Notes under the pieces: generated by a model
What the model saw: the letters and a program-made list of their open reading frames with translations, nothing else
Told to the model about the DNA's origin: nothing
The model's database searches: none
Translations under genes and position numbers: made by a program
Part shown: positions 12,300-22,401 of the stretch, piece after piece
Layout of the letters: every line of letters starts with the position of its first letter
How positions within the stretch are numbered: position 1 is the first letter of the stretch
Origin: Isoetes taiwanensis
Taxonomy: Eukaryota > Streptophyta > Lycopodiopsida > Isoetales > Isoetaceae
Length of the DNA stretch: 64,000 nucleotides
Direction: 5' to 3'
NCBI GenBank assembly: GCA_021234155.1
Contig: JAJEKV010000013.1
Coordinates: forward strand, 15,045,877 to 15,109,876

Positions 12300-12470
12300 T
12301 TGAGTTGCCCCTGGGGGGCAGACCCTTGCTCATGTGGGTTTTCGACATATTCTAGGCATATGCTGAAATATACCTAGAATATACCGAAAACTGCTCCAAA
12401 CTTGCTGTTGGCTGTAAATTGGCAGTCGCCAGCGTTGTTGGGCGGATGCTGTGCAAACTGGCTAATCAGC
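12300..12470. repeat. Dispersed ~170-bp hairpin repeat, copy 1
   Basis: This stretch aligns from end to end with 55489-55660. It opens with a small palindrome (TGCCCCTGGGGGGCA). About 30 bases later comes a stem with arms 12347-12361 and 12368-12382 (ATATTCTAGGCATAT and ATATACCTAGAATAT) around a 6-base loop. The arms pair at 14 of 15 positions. The other copy has a different but fully paired stem. No open frame is shared. The element class is unknown; a structured non-autonomous transposon is one possibility. Confidence 0.75.
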
Positions 12471-12599
12471 TGAAATCTACAATCTATTCCGCTTTCGTGT
12501 CCGAGGCTAACTCCGAAGGGGATCGAGATAGATTGATCTAGGGATGGGTTCGAATGGCGAAGCTCCGTTTGCGCGATCCCTTTGCAGACATATCGCGCT

Positions 12600-13743
12600 A
12601 TGGCTGTAGATTTAAGGCTTTCTATCGAGTCTGACCCTGTTTCACAGCTTCATCCCAGGACCGAGGTCTCTGCTCCAGATTTTTCCGCACCAATATCAAA
12701 TTCGATTCAGTCCGCCCAAGCTTGCACCTCCGGCGGCATTTTCTTCTCTCAGGGTGAGTTCTGCTCTAACTCCTGCTTCACAGAGTCAATTTTTGATCCA
12801 ATCAAATCTATGGACCATGGAGCAGGAGCGCAAAGAGGGAAAAATAATCTTGCCCCTGCCCCTGCTGCTGAAGGCATAAATGGCAAGGAAAATTCAACCC
12901 TGCAGCATATCATGCAACCTGGGGGGGAGGGGGGGGAAGGATTTAATTAGTTTGCCAAAACCCTTGAGCATAGCAGATCTTGGTAGGGCTGTGGAATTGT
13001 GGATTGCAGATCGTGCAGTTTTGCCTATAGAAAATTCTCTTGGTGGAAGTATATATAGGAACTATGATCTTTTGCTTAGACATAGACTTCATATTATTGG
13101 TAAAGTCCAACTTCCTGTGCATCATTGCCTCCTAGCACTTCCAGGAGTTAAGCTTGAAGAACTTAAACATATTATCAGCCATTCCCAAGCACTTGCTCAA
13201 TGTGAACATACCTTAACTAAGCTTAGTGTTGCGCAGTTTATTGCAGCAAATAATCTCAGGGACACTGCCGCCATTGCCTCATCCAGAGCTTCTGATATCT
13301 ATGGTATGGAGATCTTAGCAAATGGTATACAGGATAATTCTGGTAGTGTTACTAGGTTTTTGATGCTTGCTAGAGAGCCTATCATACCAAGAACTGATAG
13401 GAAGTTTAAGACTAGCATTGTTTTTGCCCTTGAGGAAGAGCCTGGTGCTCCGTTCAAGGCCCTCTCTGTTTTTGCTCTCAGGAAGATCAATCTGACCAAT
13501 ATTGAAAGCAGGCCTCAGAGAAACAGATCTTTGAGGATTGTAGATGATTCAAACAGCAATGGCAGCGCCAAGTACTTTGAATACCTTTTCTACATTGATT
13601 TTGAATGCTCCATGGCAGAACCCAGAGCCCAAAATGCTCTTGGCCAACTACAGGAATTTGCAAGTTTTCTTAGATTACTGGGTAGCTACCCCATGGATAT
13701 CACTCTAGTAGCTCCAAGCAGATCCACGCTCATTAAGAATTAA
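12600..13743 (+). pseudogene. Arogenate/prephenate dehydratase copy with internal deletions
   Basis: Plant arogenate dehydratases are plastid enzymes that decarboxylate and dehydrate arogenate to phenylalanine. An ATG at 12600 opens a Ser/Pro-rich, transit-like leader of ~105 codons. The frame breaks in G runs at 12921-12936, and the next frame continues with [44 protein letters not shown] and the catalytic-type [16 protein letters not shown]. The ACT regulatory domain follows ([39 protein letters not shown]), ending at TAA 13741-13743. Compared with family members as I know them, the opening catalytic motif (around GVPGAYSEAA) is missing between ADL and AVELW, and about 15 residues are lost after HTLTKL. 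The absence of introns and these losses point to a non-functional retrocopy or decayed paralogue. LINE A begins ~14 bases after the stop. Confidence 0.8.
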
Positions 13744-13828
13744 GAGCCCTATGCTAATATAATAATAATAATAATAATGTATTATCACGCCATTTTAGAC
13801 CCCCAGGCCCATATGGCGAAAATTACAT

Positions 13829-14746
13829 CGTCAAAACTTCTTTCAAATAAGAACTCAGAAGGTTTGGTGGGAGAGATAAAAGTTCTAACAGAGTAGAACA
13901 CTCTAGAACATACTTATTCCGGATACATTCATAGGCAGGGCACTCTAAAAATGTGGGATTCGGTTTCAACCTTTGGATCAAGGCAGCTTGGGCAATAGCG
14001 CTCATTACGAGGTACATCATACCATCTACCAGTCTCAACATGAAGATGATGCGAAGCTGTTCTTAGTTGAGAAATCACCATCCGGTTATTCCTGCTAATA
14101 TCTGCCAATAGGTAAGACTGTTCCTTGTATGTGTCCATCGGATTGACTTCAGTCTTATAGAAGTGTTTTTTGACTTCCGTTTCATCAATGGTCCACATCT
14201 TCTCCAAGACCTTGGGTATAACATACTCTCTAATATCTTTCAGTTTGACGGAGGTTGGCCAAAAAGACCCTCCCATTCCCCAGTGCGCCGCCCACGTGCA
14301 TACCGAGTTATACCAGCCTTTGGATTCAGAATGCATCATAGCTTGGCATGGCAACCTCGAGATAAGAAATTGTTCGACAAAGGGCATCAACCTCGAGAGG
14401 AAGCATTCCAGCCTCTGCAAGCATTACATGGTATGGAGTCTGGATCTTGGCAGCAAGCTCCGTCATTAAGAAGCATTTCTGAACCTTTTCAATTTTTTGC
14501 CAGCTTTTTTTCGCCAGCCCAGGTGCCCAAACCTGGCATCCATAAAGCACAACTGTCTTAGCTTGAATGCCATATAGTAACCTTCTGAGCTCCCAATGCC
14601 AGAGATTGTTAACCCGGCACATATGTATCATGCTATAAAGAGCTCTAAGCCCCCCTGATGCACGCTTTTCAGCAGCCATATTCCAATTATAATTATCAGA
14701 TATTTCAATCCCGAAATACTTATAATTAAATACCTGCTCAAGTGGT
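13829..14746 (-). pseudogene. LINE A ORF2, C-terminal part after the LINE B insertion
   Basis: The minus-strand frame restarts exactly at the insertion (EQVFNYKYFGIEIS), continuing the residues cut off at 31496-31511. It carries the post-polymerase region of the reverse transcriptase (ASGGLRALYSMIH, VVLYGCQVWAPGL, IQTPYHVMLAEAGMLPLEVD). A frame change near 14330-14420 leads to a Cys/His cluster (YCPSCLDPKVETESHIF) of the type found at the end of many LINE ORF2 proteins. Stops appear near 13930, so the end is uncertain. Confidence 0.75.
14731..14746. repeat. Target-site duplication of LINE B, left copy
   Basis: TACCTGCTCAAGTGGT, identical to 31496-31511. It lies immediately before the T run (poly(A) on the minus strand) that ends LINE B, so the two copies bracket LINE B exactly. 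Confidence 0.95.
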
Positions 14747-14929
14747 TTTTTTTTTTGAAGGACTTGAGCCTTTATTATCCAGAGAAAGTTACAGAGTATA
14801 ATGGGGACTAATAACTCAGTGGAGAGAATGTCCACCAGAGCAAAACCACCCCACTCAAATACAACATCTAAACAATATGAAGAGCAAGCAAAAACTCATA
14901 AGTAAGTATGAATCTGAAGATAGTGCTCC

Positions 14930-15896
14930 CAAATACGGCTCTTCACCTCATTAGCAATTGATGAGCACCTTGCTTGACAATTCGTTGTTGGGCATCAAGA
15001 AGGACCTGTGCATCTGAACAAGCAAGACCTTTGAATATGAGAAGATTCCTTCTTTTCCAAATGGACCAGATGATCCATGCAGAAGCCAAATGAAAGGCCC
15101 TTTTTGCCAAACTATCCCAACTACTTGGATAAACTGCTAATAACACCTGTTGGCTATTCAAATTGCAATGAAAGAGATGTCTGACATGTCTACATAGGAA
15201 GAAGCAATGCTCAATTGTCTCGTCCCTCTGTGCACATAAGGGACAAAGTCACGGAACACCTCACGGGCGAAATACATGCATCAGAATATTAGCGTCACGA
15301 ACAACGATGAGTGACTTGCCACCATAAAATAGATACTTTAGGATGGAGTAGTTTATCCCATACCCACTTCCACCTTTGCTTTACGCGATCCACGGGAATG
15401 ACCAAAGGCCACTTGGATGAAGGAGGCAAGACGTCAGCATCAAGCAAGACCTTGTACATGGAATTCACCAACTTATCTACTTTGACATGCTCATGAACTA
15501 CCCACGGTTGGGGGTCATCCACTTGTGCTACTGGGGGAAGAATTGAAGACACCTTCTGCCAAATAGCTCGATCCCACCTTAAAAGGAGGAACCTAGCTCT
15601 AAACTCCTCCCATGTCAGCAACTGCCTTTGATTATTATACCAATCGGATATCATATGCACACCTGCTGCTCTCCATCGACGCTGCGTCAATGGGTGGACT
15701 GAAGCAACCAGAGGACCACCATCCAATGGAATCCACCAACAACTTGCGGTCATGCTAGTGTGTAAGATGGTGAAAATGAAAGCGAGAGATTGTACAATCT
15801 CCCATGCAACTAGCAATCCTCTAAGAAATGGGGATGTATTAGGGTATCTGCCGTCGATTGGATAGAAACGAGCCGGGGAAAAGTGGCCTAAGAGAT
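14930..15896 (-). pseudogene. LINE B ORF2, C-terminal segment left of the gypsy insertion
   Basis: The minus-strand frame at 15816-15295 reads VAWEIVQSLAF, CCWWIPLDGG-like, HPLTQRRWRAAGVHMIS and VWDKLLHPKVSILWWQVTHR. This corresponds position by position to the LINE copy at 40760-41613. A second frame (15161-14943, ..WIIWSIWKRRNLLIFKG) completes the zf-RVT end. Several stops and frame changes make it non-functional. It joins 26911-27233 if the gypsy element and one 5-base target copy are removed. Confidence 0.85.
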
Positions 15897-15897
15897 T

Positions 15898-16463
15898 TAT
15901 TAGTCTGTGCCTCTGATACAGGGACTATTCATGCATCACGATGGACCAGGTCAAGCTCAAGGATCCGCTGATCAACCACGGGTCAGCCATCCAAGGCCCC
16001 GAGAAGACCAAGCGGCAGACCTATCAAGCGCCGCTCGGACAAGTGATGACCCGTCACCGCCCGTGTCGGCCCGTCGGCGTGATTCTAGGCATTTCAAGAG
16101 CAGCCGCCAACATTCTGCAAATCAGGCCTCCTTCCGAGTCGGCACGAGATCAGTCGGAGTGTCTATATTGGGCGAGGCCATTGTACTATATATATGAGTA
16201 GAGCTAGCATATGAGGGGCTAGATGAGTTTTGAGTCTTGTCTCTTTTTAGGTCTTCTCTCAATTGCGAGAGCTCATGTATGTTCATCGGTGATATCAAGG
16301 AAGCATATCATTTTCCTCTCATTGTTCTTTTTTTTACATTACGTTTTTTCTTCTTCTTGTTCTTTTCTTGCAAATCAGCGTGACATAGTCCCCGGATTCT
16401 CTGTTAGATCAAGGTCCTCACGGAGGGCTGTCTTGCGAGGGAGTTCGAACCAGACCCCAAACA
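15898..16463 (+). repeat. 5' LTR of the gypsy element
   Basis: About 566 bp, matching 26336-26905. It ends in CCCCAAACA. The expected TG start has changed (TATTAGTC against TGTTAGTC in the 3' LTR). A TATA-like CTATATATATGAG lies at ~16186-16198, and the transcript would start just downstream. The two LTRs differ by scattered substitutions and about as many 1-3-base indels. A GAGAT/GAGAC pair (15892-15896 and 26906-26910) is the likely 5-bp target duplication with one mismatch. Confidence 0.9.
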
Positions 16464-16490
16464 CATGCCATTTGCCGGGTGCGATTCGCT
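16464..16490 (+). promoter_or_regulatory. Probable primer-binding site of the gypsy element
   Basis: The segment directly after the 5' LTR (TGCCATTTGCCGGGTGCGAT, then TCGC) has the look of a complement to a tRNA 3' end, including a GATTCG core like that opposite a T-loop. It is not the common initiator-Met site (TGGTATCAGAGC). I cannot name the tRNA. Confidence 0.45.
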
Positions 16491-16659
16491 TTTCCTTTCT
16501 TACATGCGCCATATGCGTAGAAACTTCACGCGCGGAAGAACTTCTTTCCCAGGCGGCGTCTCGCTTGCAGGCGCCATCATCGAAGGAAGCTGTTCGTGAC
16601 ATGTATGGATACGCTTATGACATTGAGGGAGGCCACATTGGTCTAGGGCTCGGTCGGCG

Positions 16660-17950
16660 CCACCACCCCTCGTGTCATGTCTCGTCCAAATTCCCCACCT
16701 CAAAGCGTGCAAACATTGCTCCACGACCTCAGTCTCCTCATCACTATCGGGGAGCTCTATCCGGCTCCACCTGCTCAACCTTACTTTCATACCCCGAACA
16801 TGCCTTCATCCATCGGTCTTCCCGGCCATCGCCTCTGCCTTCACAACCATCATCTCCCTCTGGGTGGGCGGGGATATCCACATGTCTCTTTTGCTCCTCC
16901 CCGGGGAATTTCCTTTCCCCACATTTCCCACCACTCTTTCTGTTTACAACCTTACCGACCTCAAAACCAATGATCAGACACCTCCGGTACCTCCCCTCCC
17001 CTGGGGTTTTCGGGCACCATACCACCTCCAACTCCACCTCAATATCCTCACTATCACATTTCTGTCCAGCCCGGCACTTTTACCGGGCACCACTTATCCC
17101 ACCTTTGGCAAACGAAGGCAAACCTTTAGACCAAAGTGCTCAGGCCCACATGGAAGAATTTGAGGCTCGGCTGTCTGAATGGTCATCGCAACCTCAACTG
17201 AAATTCCACATCTTTTCCACCACATTGCGTGGCTCCCCTCATCAATGGCTCATGTCCAACAAAAGCCACTTTGGAAACAAGATTGGTCGAAATGGCGCTT
17301 TTCTTTCTCACTATGGGACCACGGATGATGATCAACTTCATCTCAAGCAACTCAATGACCTTCAACAAGAGCCCGCGAGTGCGGGATTTTGCGGACCCGT
17401 CTTCACATTACCTTTCGGCAAACTCAAGGAGTACCCCCCCACGAGCGGATCTTGGTCTGGTTTCTCCAAGGACTTCCTCCGGCTATCGGACTCATGGTGA
17501 ATACTGCGCCGAAGACTTTGGGGCAGGCTATCGATCTTGTCAATCACTTTCGAGTCAATGTTTCCTCCGTGGCGTGGCTCTTGGGGAGCTCCCTTTCATT
17601 CCACCCGTCATGGTTCCCGGGCTGCTTGTTCAACCTCAACCGCCAATCCAGCGGTGCGGTCGGATCACGGTGCCATATCTCGCAAATATCAAGGCCACTT
17701 GGCGAATGAGTGCAACTCCACCAATGGCCCGCCTCATTATTATTTGCGCAACATGTGCAATCATGCCGCGGAAGAATGCACTTCGCACTCATCCTACACC
17801 TTTCCGCAACAAGATGGTTTATCAAGTGCAAACAACACCTCGGCACCAATCGCCATATCGGCCAGCCACCACTGCGGCGCAACCCAATCAACTCTATCAG
17901 CAGCGGGGGCAACAACGGGGACCCAACACACGTTCTCTTTTTTGATCAAA
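16660..17950 (+). pseudogene. Gypsy gag region
   Basis: A Pro-rich N-terminal part (from ~16677) is followed by a capsid-like segment (MEEFEARLSEWSSQPQL near 17151, then FLQGLPPAIGLMVNTAPKTL near 17460-17520) spread over two or more frames. Around 17690-17790, two Cys/His clusters (HLANEC and NMCNHAAEEC) are remnants of zinc knuckles of the nucleocapsid. Gag would form the particle that packages the element RNA. Frameshifts about every 100-300 bases make it non-functional. Confidence 0.7.
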
Positions 17951-18769
17951 GCTTCGGTGTTATCCTTTGTCAAGAATGGGGTCATACCACCACGGCGTGT
18001 CCTCAACTCCCCAAGTTGGTGCGGCTTCACGGCACCAATCAGACCACATCAGTCCGCCTCACGGCTTACCAACTCTGGATTGCTAATGGCAAACAAGGCC
18101 CGGCGTCCAGTTCTTGGAAGCCACCTCGGCGCCTCGGCAATCGCGCTATCAACCAGCTTACGCCAATCAACCTCGGATGGATCAACAAGCCGCAGGGAAG
18201 AAATTTTTGGGGCTCTTAATCCTCCGGTCCGAGCCATCAAATTGGGTTGGTTTGGTTTCACGCCCGGAACCGAGGCGTCACGTCCCCTTACCCATTATTC
18301 CTAATGGCGCGCAACCCCGCCTTTGCGATCGGCGCCATTCCTCATGCGAGAGGGACAAAAGGTCCATTTTGCACCGGACTTGGAGAAACTCATGCGAATG
18401 TCATGCCTAAAGTTAGCCAAAGCATTTTGAACCTCATGCAAGCTGCTGAAGGCCGCGACGTTGGCTAATGTCCATGCCACCGCGAGAGCTCAACAGCGAC
18501 AAGGCGCACCTTCCCGTCTCAACCTCCATGCTCTCGGACATATCCCAATATCATTTGCGGAGGTTGACCTACTCAAAGAAGTTTGCTTCCTTACCACGCA
18601 CTCCCTTTTGTGGATCCGGCCGATCCTTTTTCTCATGTGCCTACGGAACTCCAAGAGGAGCTAGCCAAAATCAAAATTCCTTTAAGCTTGGCCACAATTT
18701 TGAAACTTCGTCACGCTCTCAAGGACCGGTTACCACTCCCATTGTTTTGGTTGGGGCTGTTGCTACCTC

Positions 18770-19060
18770 TACTCCCACGGTCCATGCCACGGTGGGCAAT
18801 CAACAAGTCAATCATGTTCAAATTGGCCGGAGGTAGCGCGGTCAATCTCATCACGGATAAACTCCGCCAAACAAATGGGCATCAAACAACTCTATCGGTG
18901 CCCCATATGACATCAAATTGGCCAATGGCCATATCCACGAGACCTCAAGGCGTCACGCCTCTTCTTCACATCAACATAGGTGATCTCCAGATTCCCCTTG
19001 GAATTTGGTGTTTGGAAAGGTGGAGAAGATCCGGTGATTATGAAATGTTGGTGTGAGACC
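18770..19060 (+). pseudogene. Gypsy protease remnant
   Basis: The frame around 18830-18870 reads GGSAVNLITDKL. It resembles the aspartic-protease core of Ty3 elements, D-x-G-S-A-x-N-L-I, with the catalytic Asp no longer evident in this frame. It is followed by the usual IGDLQIPLGI-like strand near 18975-19010. It lies between gag and reverse transcriptase as expected. Confidence 0.6.
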
Positions 19061-19399
19061 TTTTTCTCCGCCGGGCCAAGAGCATTCATTCTTGGGCCCG
19101 CGGATCGGTTAGTCATCAGCGATGGTCACCTCAATGCCACCATGGACTTGGAAGCGGGCAAAATCATTTCCGTCGACAATCTTTGAACCCTCTCTCTCGA
19201 ACCGCACTCGAGGGCGGCGGGAATATTTATCGAGTTCGGGCTCCACTGCGAAGTGCGCCTCCGGTATGTTGATCCTGGGGAGAAATGACTCTTGATCGGG
19301 ACCCGTGTGGCTGCTTTGCTTGACCCTTACGGCTCCTTGCAATCGAATCAAGCGTGTTGATCACTTTTCCGACGGGAACCTCCTGCGGCTCCGTGGAAG

Positions 19400-20990
19400 T
19401 ACATCTTTGTCATGAAGCAACCTCCGCTTGAGGAAACTTCGGCAATCTCTCTTTTTCACCACTTGCAGGCCACGCATCTGTTATGCTTCAACCTCCTGCT
19501 CATATTGTCCGGGACATGGAAGTTATCCCCATATTGGACTCGGCGTAGAGATTGTGGGCGTAGGCAACAATCGACTGTCCGGTTAGCGCCAATCTTAGAC
19601 ACCCTATCGAAGGGGCCGTCGCGCTTTTCAAAAAGTTCAAACACATTTTTAGCACGGAGCTACAGAGATCTTGGGGATCAACAAAACCTTGGGGAACTCA
19701 CCATTCCTACCAAAAAGTCGATGCACGCCAGATCTAGCAGCGGCGATGCGGCTCAACCCCAATTACCAGTGATCGGCGTCAAGGCGGAAATTGACAAACT
19801 CCTTTGCTGCGGGTTTGATCTATGAGGCAAACATTACGAGTGGGTGAGCCCCATCGTCATTGCACTCAAACACAATGGTAAGATCCGCGTTTGTGTGGAC
19901 TACAGAAAACTCAATCAGGCCACGGGCGTGATCATTTTCCCTTCCCTTCCGGACCGGGTTACGGAAGAGGTTCTTTGGACATGAGATGTACTCCTTCATG
20001 GATGGTTTTACGGCTACAATCGGATCTCAATCAAAGAATCGATCAACTCAAGACTACCTTCACCACCAGGTAGAGGCACTTTTTGCCTACAAGGTGGTTC
20101 CTTTTGGATTATCAAACTCTCCATCCACGTTTCAGCGTATCATGCTCTCGATTTTTCATGATTTTATGAAGGAAAATCCCTTCTTGCAAATTTTTCAAGA
20201 TGACTTCTCTGCCTCTGAGTTCCATGGCTGACCATTTGGATAAATTGGAACTTGTCTTTCGAGAAATGTGATGAGTAGGCATTAGTCTCAATCAGAAATG
20301 CACCTTTTGCGTCACTTCGGTGTTCTGTTGGGACATGTGGTCGACCAAAGCGGTATCACCACGGATCTGCCAAAATGTTTTGTGTGCTCAAGGCTCAAGC
20401 ACCAGCCAATATAAAGGAAACACGCTCTTTCTTGGGTAAGGTCAATTATTACTCCACCTTCATTCCGGACTGCATGGCCATTGCAGATCCCATTCATAAA
20501 CTCACGGGTGATGAATCCACAGGCTTGGAATTCCCAGGCGGATCTTTGCTTTCAACAGGTTGAAGCTCTTGCTTACTCAGGCCCGGTTCTTGTTCCTCCT
20601 CAATGGGACAAGCCCTTTCATGTCCATGTCGATGTCACCGGCCTTTGCTATTGGAGCTGTTCTTTCTCAAGAATATGATCGCCAGCGACAAACCAAACCG
20701 CTTCGCCCGGTAGGAAACTCAATTCTGCTGAACGCGCTACTCGGCCGCCCGCAGGCGAGAAGCCTTGGGTTTAATTTCTGCGTCCAGCGCTTCAACGATC
20801 ACTATCTTTTGGGCGGTCAAATCAAATTCTTTGTTGACCACCGGGCACTTCTTTACTTGATCAACAAATCCGCCCACGGGCGCATTGCTCGTTGGGTCCT
20901 CCTTCTGCAAGAATTTGCACCTTTTGAAATTGTTCACAAGGTAGGCCAAATCTCATGTTGTCCCGGATTATCTTTCGCATCCCACGGATG
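19400..20990 (+). pseudogene. Gypsy reverse transcriptase and RNase H
   Basis: Recognisable blocks in changing frames: KAEIDKLLCCGF (~19780), VSPIVIALKHNGKIRVCVDYRKLNQ (19853-19918, shown here in short pieces), PFGLSNSPSTFQRIM (~20100-20145), FQDDFS (~20197, where functional copies have YxDDF), the connection block NIKETRSFLGKVNYYSTFIPD (20391-20453) and an RNase H part ending FFVDHRALLYLINK (~20830-20870). The active-site Tyr is replaced, and the frame is broken many times. Confidence 0.85.
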
Positions 20991-21199
20991 ATCCCTCCTT
21001 TGAAGTCTCGGACGCCTTTCTGACGCAGCTCAACTCTTTACGGTCACGGCAACACCTCATTGGTTTCATGACTTTCAGCGGTATCTCCTCACGAGCGGCT
21101 CTTCCACCGAGGGCGCCACGCTCTCTCCAGCCCAGCGACAATCCGTCGCCATCAATTTCTCCGCGAGGTCCGGTGACTACACCATGGTTGTAGGCCATC

Positions 21200-22401
21200 T
21201 TTACAAAAGGGTAAGGATACAATCCTTCCGGCTGTGTTCTCCCTCATGAGGTCCCGGATATTGTTCGAGAAGCCCATGAAGGGCTCGGTGGTGGTCATTT
21301 TCATGGAGACACCACGCGACGCATAAAAATCCTTCTTCTTTGGTTATTTTGGCCCACGCTCTTCAAAAGGCGCTCCGCCCACGCCCAGACGTGTGATGCT
21401 TGCCGGCGTGTGGGGACGACCACCTACGTGGCGCTCTTCCTTTGGCGCCGGTTGCCACGCCACTTCCCTTGAGCAAATGGGGAATGGATTTTGTGGGACC
21501 CATCGATCCTCTGCGCGGGCACACACCCGTGTTCGCTACGTCAGTTCTCCGACTACGCTATCAAATGGGCGGAAGCTGCGCACTTCCGGACAACAACTGC
21601 GGCCCGGCCACGGCCCAAGGTCCTCTATCAACAAATCATCACGCGATTCGGCTGCCCCGCGGGCTGGTTGGTGATCGTGGTGTCCATTTTATCAATCATA
21701 CCATCAAGGAGGCTGGCCGGATTATCTCTCGATACATCATCACAAGAGCACACCTTACTATCCTCAAGGGAATGGTTTGGCGAGAAAGCACCAACAAAAC
21801 TCGGTCACAATTCTCAAGAAAATTTGTGATGCTTCTCGCATGACGCATTGGCAAAACAAACTTCCCCTCTTGTTCTTTGGGCTTACAATACTTGTTTCAA
21901 AATAGCTACGGGTCACACTCCTTTCAAATTGGTTTATGGTCAAGAAGCTCTCATGCCTTTTGAGTACATTCTCCCCCTCTCTCCGTTTTCAAGCGGCTCT
22001 CGCCCATAATCCGCTTCTTTGCACTCAAAGAAAGGGTTTATCAATTGGAACAGTTGGATGAACTTAGAAGGGATGCTTATATTCGTGTTCTTCATGGACA
22101 ACAGTTGCAAAAATCTTTACATGACAAACGGCTGAAGACCAAAACATTCAACAAAGGCGATTTGGTTCTTCTTTATGACTCTCGGTACAAAAATTTTCCG
22201 GGTAAACTAAAGTTTCGATGGCTTGGCCCTTATCGCATTGCTCAAGTGGTTAAACCCAGCGTTTTCCAGCTGGCCGAATTAGATGGAACTCCATTACCTA
22301 CACTGGTTAATGGCTTTCGCCTCAAAACATTTCATACCACAGAATGTGAAAATCAACAAACAGATGCTGTTCCAGACACAACCACAACCGAAAGTGGCTA
22401 A
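21200..22401 (+). pseudogene. Gypsy integrase with intact GPY/F C-terminus
   Basis: The HHCC zinc-finger remnant (HEGLGGGHFHGDTTRR, later CDACRRV near 21390) is followed by the catalytic core (WGMDFVGPIDP near 21478, ITRFGCPAGW near 21640) and a last open segment at 22045-22401. That segment contains KGDLVLLYDSR and RWLGPYRI, the GPY/F module of gypsy integrases. I see no chromodomain. The C-terminal 118 codons are open, unlike the rest of pol. Confidence 0.85.

Noticed and set aside
16375-18030. Antisense frames in the gypsy gag region
   Set aside because: They lack recognisable domains and overlap recognisable sense gag blocks.
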